A DNA stretch of 64,000 nucleotides from Streptomyces resistomycificus. GTDB lineage: Bacteria > Actinomycetota > Actinomycetes > Streptomycetales > Streptomycetaceae. Numbering within the stretch: position 1 is the stretch's first letter; the number at the start of each line of letters is the position of its first letter. This document shows positions 33,738 through 42,034 of the stretch, in pieces. A program made the translations under genes and the position numbers. The stretch covers positions 62,001 to 126,000 of the forward strand of contig NZ_KQ948994.1 in NCBI RefSeq assembly GCF_001514265.1, written 5' to 3'. The notes under the pieces were generated by a model that was given only the letters and a program-made list of their open reading frames with translations, ran no database searches and was not told the DNA's origin.

Positions 33738-35190
33738 GGTCCTGCCATCCCTCCGGCGCGGTGACGGTGTTCTTCAGGTCGCAGTAGAAGTCGAAGCTCC
33801 AGGTGCCGCCCTCGCGGCCGACGCCGGAGAGGCGGGAGCCGCCGAAGGGTGCCTGGAGGTCACGTACGAAGAAGCAGTTGACCCAGACGGTGCCGGCGAC
33901 GAGCCGGTCGGTGACGCGGTCGGCGCGGGCGCGGTCGCCGGTGGCGACGGTGGCGGCCAGGCCGAAGCGGGTGTCGTTGGCGAGCCGGACGCCCTCCTCC
34001 TCGGTGGTGAAGGTCTGGAGGGTGAGCACCGGGCCGAAGACCTCCTCCTGCACGATCTCGCTGTCCTGGGCGACATCGGTGAGGAGTGTCGGCGCGTAGT
34101 ACCGGCCGTCCTCGGCGTGGCCGCCGATGACCGCGCGGGCTCCGGCCGCGGTCGCCCGCCGCACGAAGCCGTCGATCTTCTCCAGCTGGCGGGGGTGGAT
34201 GGTGGGGCCGATGTCGGTGGCCTCGTCGCGTGGGTCGCCCTGGGTGAGCCGGGAGGCCTTCTCGACGAAGCGGCGGGTGAACTCCTCGGCGATCGACTCC
34301 TGGACCAGGAGACGGGTCGCGGCGAGGCAGACCTGCCCGGCGTTGTCGTACTGCTCGACGGCGAGATCGACGGCCAGGTCGAGGTCCGCGTCGGCGAAGA
34401 CCAACAGGGGTGACTTGCCGCCGAGTTCGAGGCTCAGCGGGGTGAGTTGGGTGGCGGCCGACGCGGCGATCCGCCGCGCCGTCGGCACGGAACCGGTGAA
34501 GCTGATCCGGCGTACGTCCGGGTGGGAGGTGAGCGCGTCGCCGATCTCCGAGCCGTAGCCCTGGACGACGTTGAGGACACCGGCCGGCAGCCCGGCCGCC
34601 GCCGCGATGTCGGCGAGCAGCGAGGCGGTGAGCGGAGACCACTCGGCGGGCTTGAGGACCACGGTGTTGCCGGCGGCGAGGGCGGGCGCGACCTTCCAGG
34701 TGGCCAGCATCAGCGGGGCGTTCCACGGGGTGATCAGTACGGACGGGCCCGCCGGGTCCCAGCTGACGTGGTTGCGGTGACCGCGGGTCTCGAAGTCCTC
34801 GTGCTCCAGCGTGAGCAGCCAGTCGGCGAAGAACCGGAAGTTGTGGGCGACGCGGGGCATGACGCCGCGGCGGTGGGAGCGGAGCAGGGCGCCGTTGTCG
34901 GTGGTCTCGACGACGGCGAGTTCTTCGAGACGCTTGTCGACGCCGTCGGCGACGGCGTGCAGGATGCGGGCGCGTTCGGCCCGGGAGGTGGCGGCCCAGG
35001 CGGGGAAGGCGGCCTTGGCGGCGGCGACCGCGGCGGCGGCCTCGGCCGGGGTACCCCGGGAGATCTCACCGAGGACGCTGCCGTCGATCGGTGAGACGTC
35101 CGTGAAGGTGTCCCCGGAGGCGACCCGCCGGCCACCGATCCAGTGCCGGGTGTCGACGGGGACTCCGGCGACGGTGATCTTGTCAGGCAT
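33730..35190 (-). CDS. 5-carboxymethyl-2-hydroxymuconate semialdehyde dehydrogenase-like (HpaE/HpcC)
   Basis: A 486-residue aldehyde dehydrogenase. The catalytic Cys is in NAGQVCLAATRLLVQ, the base Glu in LSLELGGKSPLLVF, and the Asn motif is ITPWNAPLML. Family membership is clear. The specific assignment rests on its overlap with the extradiol dioxygenase gene and the neighbouring FAH-family gene, which give the standard order of a homoprotocatechuate operon. It oxidises the ring-cleavage semialdehyde to the dicarboxylate. Confidence 0.85.
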   Translation of the reverse strand: MPDKITVAGVPVDTRHWIGGRRVASGDTFTDVSPIDGSVLGEISRGTPAEAAAAVAAAKAAFPAWAATSRAERARILHAVADGVDKRLEELAVVETTDNGALLRSHRRGVMPRVAHNFRFFADWLLTLEHEDFETRGHRNHVSWDPAGPSVLITPWNAPLMLATWKVAPALAAGNTVVLKPAEWSPLTASLLADIAAAAGLPAGVLNVVQGYGSEIGDALTSHPDVRRISFTGSVPTARRIAASAATQLTPLSLELGGKSPLLVFADADLDLAVDLAVEQYDNAGQVCLAATRLLVQESIAEEFTRRFVEKASRLTQGDPRDEATDIGPTIHPRQLEKIDGFVRRATAAGARAVIGGHAEDGRYYAPTLLTDVAQDSEIVQEEVFGPVLTLQTFTTEEEGVRLANDTRFGLAATVATGDRARADRVTDRLVAGTVWVNCFFVRDLQAPFGGSRLSGVGREGGTWSFDFYCDLKNTVTAPEGWQDHG

Positions 35191-35312
35191 CAGAAGAGTT
35201 CCTTTTGTACGAGGGAAGGACGACCCGCCCGGAGGCGCGGGGCCGGATCAGATCTGCGGCTTCGCCGCGCGGGCGCGAGCCGGCACGACGAAGGCGCGGC
35301 CGACCACCGGCC

Positions 35313-36125
35313 TCACTCGGCAGCCGCGCCGGAGGTACCGGTCTCCAGCAGGCGGCCGCCGTCCCACACCACCCCGACCTGCCGGTAGTACGCGGCGATC
35401 GGCTCCCGGATCTCCAGCCTGGCCAACTCCTCGGTGGGTGCCTCGAAAAGCTCCAGCTCGGCATCACCGACCCACGCCTGCCCGGCCTCGAAGGCCGCCG
35501 CCCCCGTCTCGATCAGCTCGTCCAGGGCAAGCCCCTTGCCCTTCTCGACGGACGGCAGCCACCGGTGATGCGCCATGGGATGGGCGTTGACGAACCCGTT
35601 CGTCTCCGACGGCTCCCGCAGCGTCACCACGGCCTGGGCGAGACGCCGGTCGGCCGCGGCCAGCGTGGCCCCGAAACGAGCCCCCGCCGCGATCCGCGGA
35701 GCGGGTCCGTAGGGGTGCGGACGGGTCTGATGGATCGACCCGAGCTTCTTCGGATAGCCCTGGTGCAGCCCGCGCGCGATCGCGAAGTCCTTGTCGACCC
35801 AGATGTACACACAGCGCGAGTAGGTCTGCCCCCGGAACGAGCAGCGCACGACGGCGAAGGCCTCCTTGTACTGGGAGCGCACCGGATCCAGCAGCTCCTT
35901 GCCGGACCCCGAGCAGGACTGCCAGTCGGCCCAGATCAACGCCACCGCACCGGGGTCCTCCTCGGCCAACTCAAGTGGCTCCGGCAGCAGTTCACGCACC
36001 CGCGCGGGATCCGTGCGGTACTCGACGGTGAGCAGGTCGCCGGAGTAGTGCCACGGCGGCGAGGGAATCAGCGACGAGGTGCCCGTCGCCGTCTTGGGGT
36101 GGAGGTAACCGCGGACGGTGGTCAT
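35313..36125 (-). CDS. Acetoacetate decarboxylase-family protein
   Basis: A 270-residue protein with the family pattern SRCVYIWVDKDFAIARGLHQGYPKKLGSIHQTR, where the GYPKKL lysine is the expected Schiff-base residue. True acetoacetate decarboxylases share this fold, but many actinomycete members act on other beta-keto or pyruvyl acids. It lies between the ferredoxin reductase and the meta-cleavage genes, in the same direction, and may replace a decarboxylase or hydratase step missing from the island (no HpaH or HpaI genes are seen). The substrate is not known. Confidence 0.82.
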   Translation of the reverse strand: MTTVRGYLHPKTATGTSSLIPSPPWHYSGDLLTVEYRTDPARVRELLPEPLELAEEDPGAVALIWADWQSCSGSGKELLDPVRSQYKEAFAVVRCSFRGQTYSRCVYIWVDKDFAIARGLHQGYPKKLGSIHQTRPHPYGPAPRIAAGARFGATLAAADRRLAQAVVTLREPSETNGFVNAHPMAHHRWLPSVEKGKGLALDELIETGAAAFEAGQAWVGDAELELFEAPTEELARLEIREPIAAYYRQVGVVWDGGRLLETGTSGAAAE

Positions 36126-36136
36126 GGCGCGACTCC

Positions 36137-37345
36137 TTACGAGGTGGGGGCGGGCTGCTTCAGCAGCTGGGCGCGGTAACGGGCGGCGCTCGTGGCGACG
36201 GCGTGGCCGCCGAGCGCGACGACCCCGGTCAGCCGTCCGTCGACGTGGTAGCCGACCAGGACGTCACCCTCCGGATCACCGTCGAGGACGCGGACGTCGT
36301 CCAGGCCGAGGACGGGTGCCCCGAAGGACTGCAGCCGGAAGCCGTGCTGGTCGCTCCAGAAGGTGGGCAGCGGGGTGAAGGGAGCCAACTCCTTGTCGCT
36401 CCCGCCGAGATGGGCGACGAGGGCCTTCGCGGCATGCTTGGCGGTGTCGGTCGGGATCGACCAGTGCTCGACCCGGCGCGGTACGCCGTCGTAGCGGGCG
36501 TTGGGGAAACGCGCCACGTCACCGACCGCGATCACCTCCGGCCGCCCCCCGACCCGCAGCTGCTCGTCCGTGAGTACGCCGTCGGACAGGTCGAGCCCGT
36601 TGTCCTCCAGCCACTCGACGTTGGCGACCGAGCCGACGGACTCGACCACGACGTCGGCGGGCAGCACGGCTCCGTCGGCGAGGCGCACGCCGGTGACCCG
36701 GTCCTCGCCCTCGAAGCCGGTCACGCCGACGCCGAGCGCGAACCGCACCCCGCGCTCCTCGTGCCGCCGCAGGAGGGCGCGGGCGAGGAGCGGACCGAGC
36801 GGCCCGACCATGGGCAGCGGTAGCGGGTCGACGACCGTCACCTCGGCGACGCCGAGCCCGACGGCGGTGGCGGCGACCTCGCAGCCGATGAAGCCGGCGC
36901 CGACCACGACCACGCGGGCACCGGGCCGGGTCAGTTCGTCCCGCAGGTTCCGGGCCTGGGCGAGCGTGCGGACCATATGACGGCCGTCCAGGGGGCCCGG
37001 GCAGCGCAGCCGCCGGGGCCGTACACCGGTGGCGACGACCAGACCGTCGTAGGCGACCGTCGAGCCGTCGTCGAGTGTGACCGTCCGCTCGGTGAGCCGG
37101 GCCGCGACGACCTTCGTGCCCAGGCGCCACTCCACGTCCTGCGCGGCCGCCTTGGGTGTGAAGGCCAGCGACGCGAACGGCGCCTTTCCGGCGAGTACCT
37201 CCTTGGACAGCGGTGGCCGGTTGTACGGCATGTGGGGTTCGTCCCCGACGACCGTGACGGCGCCGGTCCAGCCCGCCGCGCGTAGTTGTTCCGCGGCCCG
37301 CAGGCCGCCCAGAGAGGCTCCGGCGACCAGAATGCGTGCGGTCAC
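36137..37345 (-). CDS. FAD-dependent ferredoxin reductase
   Basis: A 402-residue protein starting at GTG 37345, five bases after the ferredoxin stop. Two Rossmann motifs are visible: ILVAGASLGGLRAAEQL at the start (FAD) and VVVVGAGFIGCEVAATA near residue 150 (NAD(P)H). A third FAD motif, EVIAVGDVARFPN, follows near residue 275. It is a putidaredoxin-reductase-like enzyme passing electrons from NAD(P)H to the adjacent ferredoxin and so to the P450 encoded at 39282. Confidence 0.9.
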   Translation of the reverse strand: MTARILVAGASLGGLRAAEQLRAAGWTGAVTVVGDEPHMPYNRPPLSKEVLAGKAPFASLAFTPKAAAQDVEWRLGTKVVAARLTERTVTLDDGSTVAYDGLVVATGVRPRRLRCPGPLDGRHMVRTLAQARNLRDELTRPGARVVVVGAGFIGCEVAATAVGLGVAEVTVVDPLPLPMVGPLGPLLARALLRRHEERGVRFALGVGVTGFEGEDRVTGVRLADGAVLPADVVVESVGSVANVEWLEDNGLDLSDGVLTDEQLRVGGRPEVIAVGDVARFPNARYDGVPRRVEHWSIPTDTAKHAAKALVAHLGGSDKELAPFTPLPTFWSDQHGFRLQSFGAPVLGLDDVRVLDGDPEGDVLVGYHVDGRLTGVVALGGHAVATSAARYRAQLLKQPAPTS

Positions 37346-37350
37346 GGTGT

Positions 37351-37539
37351 TCAGTCCTCGATCCGGATGGCCTGGAGCGGGCACACGTCGGCGGCCTCCT
37401 CGACCTCCTCGCGCAGGGCGTCGTCCGGGTCGGGGACGTAGGCGAGGTGGCCGTCGTCGTCCATCGAGAAGACGTCCGGGGCCGCGAAGACGCACTGACC
37501 GTGGTCCTGGCACTTGTTCATGTCGACGACGACCTTCAT
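37351..37539 (-). CDS. 3Fe-4S ferredoxin (P450 partner type)
   Basis: A 62-residue protein. The cluster ligands are Cys10 and Cys16 in MNKCQDHGQCVFAAP and a third Cys in ADVCPLQAI; the usual second Cys is replaced by His/Gly, the mark of 3Fe-4S ferredoxins serving actinomycete P450s. It is translated just before the reductase and lies across a shared control region from the glutamine-synthetase and P450 genes. Confidence 0.92.
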   Translation of the reverse strand: MKVVVDMNKCQDHGQCVFAAPDVFSMDDDGHLAYVPDPDDALREEVEEAADVCPLQAIRIED

Positions 37540-37864
37540 GGCCGTTCCTCCAGAGGGTGAGGGCGTCGGAGCAGGGCGAAGGGGGTGGGGAGGGGCCCGG
37601 CCAAAGCGACCGGGCCCCTCGGCCAAAGGGGTGCGGTGGAGCTGCACCCCTAGCTCGTTTGGCTTCAAACAACATAGGAAGCGGCAGGGCCCTGGTCAAT
37701 ACCTGTCCAGGTGGATAAATTTTCTGGAGCACCCTCTTGCGGTACGGCGAGCACCCTCCATACCGTTCGGAGTCAAACGACTGGCTCGGAGTTACTTCCC
37801 GCCCCCGCACTCCGGCTCTCGCGTCGTCCTCCCGCCACCCACCCCATCCGCCCGAGGAGAATCG
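37540..37864. promoter_or_regulatory. Divergent control region with two operator-like palindromes
   Basis: This 325-bp gap separates the leftward ferredoxin operon from the rightward glutamine-synthetase/P450 operon. CGTTTG-GCTT-CAAACA at 37656-37671 and CGTTCG-GAGT-CAAACG at 37764-37779 match the sites at 28552 and 30953. Each lies at a distance suited to one of the two promoters. A GC-rich inverted stretch with GGGGCCCGG-type repeats (about 37590-37620) lies on the ferredoxin side. Confidence 0.65.
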
Positions 37865-39214
37865 GTGAGCGCTCACGACAGCCCAGACATCCGCCGGCAC
37901 ATGGAGCGGCTCGCCGCCGACGGCATCGACGTGGTCCGGGTGACCTACCCCGACCTCCTCGGCACCGAGCGCGCCCGTGACGTCCTGCTCGAGGAGCTGC
38001 CCCGCGCCATGGACCACGGGCTCGCCTTCTGCCGGGCCGTCTATCACACCAGCCCGCAGGGCGACGTCGTCCCGGTCGGCGGCGGCCTGGACGCCGGACT
38101 GCCGGACATCACCGTGCGACCCGATCTCGACACGCTGGCCGCACTGCCGTGGGAGCCGGGCGTCGCCACGTGTCTCGCGGACGTCGTCGACCCGGCCACC
38201 GGATCGCCGGCCCCCGAGTCACCGCGCGACCTCCTGCGGGGCGTCCTCGCCCGGTGCCGGGAACTGGACCTGCGGCCGGTCGTCGGACCCGAGCTGGAGT
38301 ACTTCCTGTGCGAGCCGGACCCCGCCGGAGGCTGGCGCCGGTACGGACGGGAGACGGGTGTCGTCTACACGGCAGGGCTGCGCGCCGACCCCGACAACCA
38401 CCTCCTGCGCACACTGCGGCACGTCCGGGACCTCAACCTCGGTGTGCTCAGCGGCAACCACGAGTTCGACGGCGGACAGTTCGAGATCAACCTGCGGCAC
38501 TCCCAGGCGCTGTCGGCCGCCGACCGGGCCTTCCGCTTCAAGGCCGCCGTCAAGGAGCTGGCCCGCGGGGAGGGCCGTCTCGCCACCTTCATGGCCAAGC
38601 CCTTCAACGACGCCGGCGGCTCCGGCTTCCACCTCCATCTCTCGTGCGAGGACGCCGAAGGCCGCAACGCCTTCGACGACCCCGCGGGCGCCTACGGCCT
38701 CTCGGCCGAGGCCCGGCACGCCGTCGCCGGCATCCTCGCGCACGCACCCGCCCTCGCCGCGCTGGCCAACCCGACGGTCAACTCGTACAAACGCTTCGGC
38801 CCCGACACCCTCGCCCCCTGGCTGGTCGACTGGGGCCTGGACAACCGCAGCGCCATGGTCCGCATCCCGCCCGAGCGCGGCTCCGGCTCCCGGCTGGAAC
38901 TCAGGCTGGGGGACGCGAGCGCCAACCCCTACCTGCTGATCGCCGGAACCCTCGCCGCGGCGCTGCTCGGCATCGAGGCGGGCGAGGAGCCGCCGGCCCC
39001 GCTGGAGGGCTACGGCTACGACACCGGCAAGTCGGCCGTACTGCCGATGAGCCTGTCCGCAGCGCTCGACGCGCTGGAGGCGGACACCGCCCTGACCGGC
39101 CTCCTCGGCAAGGCCTTCACCACGTCCTTCCTCACCTACAAGCGGGACGAGGTCGAGCGCTTCGGGCGACACGTCACCGACTGGGAGTTCACCGAGTACG
39201 CCCACCACCTGTAG
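37865..39214 (+). CDS. Glutamine synthetase-family enzyme (gamma-glutamyl-amine synthetase-like)
   Basis: A 449-residue protein starting at GTG 37865 after CGAGGAGAAT. GS motifs are in order: PELEYFLCEP (metal Glu), NHEFDGGQFEINL, FMAKPFNDAGGSGFHLHLS (ATP/Glu binding) and NSYKRFGPDT. The adenylylation-site region of true GlnA is not evident. Such GlnA-like proteins (PuuA/GlnA3-type) add gamma-glutamate to polyamines or ethanolamine. With PuuD-, PuuC- and permease-like genes in the same putative regulon, it is probably the first enzyme of amine breakdown. Confidence 0.87.
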   Translation: MSAHDSPDIRRHMERLAADGIDVVRVTYPDLLGTERARDVLLEELPRAMDHGLAFCRAVYHTSPQGDVVPVGGGLDAGLPDITVRPDLDTLAALPWEPGVATCLADVVDPATGSPAPESPRDLLRGVLARCRELDLRPVVGPELEYFLCEPDPAGGWRRYGRETGVVYTAGLRADPDNHLLRTLRHVRDLNLGVLSGNHEFDGGQFEINLRHSQALSAADRAFRFKAAVKELARGEGRLATFMAKPFNDAGGSGFHLHLSCEDAEGRNAFDDPAGAYGLSAEARHAVAGILAHAPALAALANPTVNSYKRFGPDTLAPWLVDWGLDNRSAMVRIPPERGSGSRLELRLGDASANPYLLIAGTLAAALLGIEAGEEPPAPLEGYGYDTGKSAVLPMSLSAALDALEADTALTGLLGKAFTTSFLTYKRDEVERFGRHVTDWEFTEYAHHL

Positions 39215-39281
39215 GCCGGACGCCCCCTTCGACCGCCCAGCCAGTTCCCCAAGGCCCGAGCCCGCCCAGGAGTTCCCACCC

Positions 39282-40610
39282 ATGACCAGCCCCGCCACGC
39301 CCGCCACCACGTCCACGACTCCCAGCACGGGCGCCGAGCTGCGCGCCGCCCTCGCCGAGCCGCTCCCGCTCGACCAGGTGAACCTCACCGACCTCGACCA
39401 CTTCGCGGACGGCACCACGCCGTGGCGCATGTTCCACACCCTGCGCCACCAGGACCCCGTCCACTGGCAGCCCGAGGAGGCCCCCAACTCCGGTTTCTGG
39501 GCCGTGACCCGGCACGCCGACATCGCCCGTGTCGACCGCGACGCCGAGACCTTCACCTCCACCCGGTTCGTCAACCTCGAAGAGGTCGACGACGACCAGA
39601 TCAAGAAGCGGGCCTCCATCCTGGAGCTGGACGGCGTCCGCCATCGCGCGCTGCGCAGCGTGATCCAAAGGCAGTTCGGGGCGGCCGTCATCAACAGCTA
39701 CGGCGACTTCCTGCGCGGTCTGACGGCCAGGACCCTGGACGCGGCCCTAGCCAAGGGCAGCTTCGACTTCGTCGAGGAGGTCTCCGCCGACTTCCCCATC
39801 AACGTCCTCGCCCGACTCCTCGACGTACCGGCCGAGGACAACCAGCAGCTCATCGACTGGGGCAACCGGATCATCGGCAACACCGACCCCGACTACGCCG
39901 ACGTGCTGCTGCACAGTGTGGAGAGCGAGAAGTACCGCGACCTCCCGTTCCGCTCGCCGGCCTCCCTCGAAGTCTTCGAGTACGGACGGGAGCTGGCCCG
40001 GCAGCGACGCGGCGGCGACGGGAACGACCTCGTCTCCAAACTCGTCAACACCACCCCACGAGACGGAGTCCCGCTCTCCGCCCAGGACTTCGACAACTAC
40101 TTCCTGCTATTGGTCGTGGCCGGCAACGAGACCACCCGGCACACCATCACCCACTCGATGCTGGCCCTCCTCCAGCACCCCGAGCAGCTCGCCCGCCTCC
40201 AGGAGGACCCCTCCCTGATCCCCACGGCGGTCGAGGAGTTCCTGCGCTGGGCCTCGCCCGTCTACCACTTCCGCCGCACCGCGACCCGGGACGTCGAACT
40301 CGGCGGCAAGCGGGTCAAGGAGGGCGACAAGGTCGTCATGTGGTTCGCCTCCGGCAACCGCGACGAGGAGGTCTTCGGCAACCCTTACGACTTCGACGTC
40401 GCCCGGCAGCACAACGACCACGTCACCTTCGGCAAGGGCGGCCCGCACCTGTGCCTGGGCAACCTGCTCGCCCGCACCGAGATCCGCATCATGTTCGAGG
40501 AGCTCATCCCGCGCCTGGCAGGCATCCGCCTGGCCGGCGACGTGCCCCGAGTGCGCTCGAACTTCGTCAACGGCATCAAGAAGCTGCCCGTCGAGGTCAC
40601 CCTCGCCTGA
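39282..40610 (+). CDS. Cytochrome P450
   Basis: A 442-residue P450. The heme-binding loop is FGKGGPHLCLGNLLAR with the cysteine ligand, the I-helix reads VVAGNETTRHTI, and the ExxR motif lies in VEEFLRWASP. It resembles bacterial class I P450s that take electrons from ferredoxin, and a ferredoxin and reductase are encoded just across the promoter. A plausible task is ring hydroxylation or O-demethylation of an aromatic amine or acid before meta-cleavage; that is inferred from context. Confidence 0.93.
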   Translation: MTSPATPATTSTTPSTGAELRAALAEPLPLDQVNLTDLDHFADGTTPWRMFHTLRHQDPVHWQPEEAPNSGFWAVTRHADIARVDRDAETFTSTRFVNLEEVDDDQIKKRASILELDGVRHRALRSVIQRQFGAAVINSYGDFLRGLTARTLDAALAKGSFDFVEEVSADFPINVLARLLDVPAEDNQQLIDWGNRIIGNTDPDYADVLLHSVESEKYRDLPFRSPASLEVFEYGRELARQRRGGDGNDLVSKLVNTTPRDGVPLSAQDFDNYFLLLVVAGNETTRHTITHSMLALLQHPEQLARLQEDPSLIPTAVEEFLRWASPVYHFRRTATRDVELGGKRVKEGDKVVMWFASGNRDEEVFGNPYDFDVARQHNDHVTFGKGGPHLCLGNLLARTEIRIMFEELIPRLAGIRLAGDVPRVRSNFVNGIKKLPVEVTLA

Positions 40611-40633
40611 ACGCGAGGAGATTACCGGCATCG

Positions 40634-41119
40634 TTGCCGAAGTCCACCGTACGATCGGTCATCGCTCTCGACCCCGCGCGCGGCGCGGACGAAGCCGAGG
40701 CCGCGACGGTCCCCGCCCGCCTCGCCGAGTACCGCCGGCACGGCGCCCGGGCCGCCGCCGCGTTCGTGGCCGGCGCGTCCTCACCGCAGGCTCCGCCCGG
40801 CCGCCTTCGCACCGCGCACATCCGCACCGTGCTCGGCACCCCGGACCACGTCATCGCGCAGGCCAACGCGGGCATGTACACCGACCCCGGCGCGGTGGGC
40901 GTCCGCCCGCACAGCGAGGCGTACCTGCGCCGCCGCCCGCAGCCCGCGCTGACGGTATGGACGTCCGAGAAGGCCGCCGAGTGGGAGCGCGGCACGCTAC
41001 GAGTACCGCGCTCACGCGTCGAGTACTGGCCCCGCACCGGCCACTACCTGCCCGAGGAGCGGATGGAGCGCACGGTCGGGCTCATCCGGACCTGGGCGGA
41101 CGGGGTCATGGCCGGTTGA
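40634..41119 (+). pseudogene. 5'-truncated alpha/beta hydrolase remnant
   Basis: The frame from TTG 40634 gives 161 residues that match the C-terminal part of an alpha/beta hydrolase (VIALDPARGADEA, a cap region, then LTVWTSEKAAEWERGTL and the His in WPRTGHYLPEERMERTVGLI). The oxyanion HG and the nucleophile GxSxG elbow, normally in the first 110 residues, are absent. GAGGAG lies 14 bases before the TTG. It is probably a decayed or truncated gene; expression of the fragment cannot be excluded. Confidence 0.6.
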
Positions 41120-41322
41120 CGTTGGGGCCCCTCTCCTCTTGGCCCGCCGGGGGGGAAGACACCGACGGTGAACGTGTGGCGGCCGTAGCTGTGACCGAAC
41201 GGGGTTCTGTCGTAGGGCAGTTGGATGACAACCGTGCGGCGCGGTGCTGTGGGTTTCGGTGGCGGGGCCGACAGTAGGTGCCTCGCCGTGGGGGTTGGTG
41301 ACTGCGGGGCGCGTACGCTGCG

Positions 41323-41410
41323 GCAGCCGGGCAGCCGGGCAGCCGGGCAGCCGGGCAGCCGGTGTGGCGGTCAGCCGGGCAGCCGGTGTGGCGGTCAGCC
41401 GGTGTGGCGG
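41323..41410. repeat. Eleven-copy 8-bp tandem repeat
   Basis: Eleven consecutive 8-bp units: GCAGCCGG repeated, then mixed with TCAGCCGG and TGTGGCGG in an alternating order. The array overlaps the last codons of the DUF6223 gene, whose stop codon lies inside it (41395-41397). Copy number could vary by slippage. Confidence 0.9.
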
Positions 41411-41817
41411 GAGCGGGTCAGCGCCAGCCCTCCGAGGACCAAGGCGACCAGTCCGACGACCAGGGCCACCAGAGCCCCGCCCAGCCCGTTACCCGTACCG
41501 AGACCACCGGACGCGGTGGCCGTGACCAGCCCGCCGAGGGCCATGCCGGCCGCTCCGGCCGCCATGGCCACGATCACTCCGAGTCGCCCGGAGCCGGTGC
41601 CGAAACGCCCGGCGGGACGGGTCAGAGCGAGCCAGCCGACGACCGCGCCGATCAGCCCCAGCACGGCGGCCGCGCCGGCCCCGAGCCGCCCGGCGCTCAT
41701 CTCGTAGGCGTCGGCGGCGGTCGGCTGGACGGAGACGTCGGCGGCCGCCGGCGCGGCAAGCAGGAACACTCCGAGCAGGGCGGCTGACGTCGCGGCAAAC
41801 ACAGTTCGGACCGACAT
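41395..41817 (-). CDS. DUF6223-like small membrane protein
   Basis: A 140-residue protein with a signal peptide (VFAATSAALLGVFLLAAPAAADV) and three further hydrophobic Gly/Ala-rich segments: GAAAVLGLIGAVVGWLALTR, GVIVAMAAGAAGMALGGLV and LGGALVALVVGLVALVLGGLAL. GTGSGR and GTGNG loops separate them. I recall this layout from DUF6223 proteins of Streptomyces, whose function is unknown. Its 3' end runs into the 8-bp repeat array. Confidence 0.65.
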   Translation of the reverse strand: MSVRTVFAATSAALLGVFLLAAPAAADVSVQPTAADAYEMSAGRLGAGAAAVLGLIGAVVGWLALTRPAGRFGTGSGRLGVIVAMAAGAAGMALGGLVTATASGGLGTGNGLGGALVALVVGLVALVLGGLALTRSRHTG

Positions 41818-42034
41818 GAGGGCTCCTCGTTCTCTCCGACCGGGATGTCGTCCGATCATGGCCGCCGGGCCCACCCCTCGTCGTCCCGCAGCCGGAGGCA
41901 CTTCGCGCTGCCGCGGAGGACACCCGCGGTTGCCGCAGCGGCGGCAGGCGCCCAGAAGCTACTGCGGGCGCGGTAGTCGGCCGCTCCTCCGCGAGTGGGA
42001 CTCGCCCGCGGCGGCATCTGGCTAGGGTGCGCGC

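Noticed and set aside
41323..41410. CRISPR array
   Set aside because: Units are 8 bp with no spacers; it is a simple tandem repeat and no cas genes are nearby.
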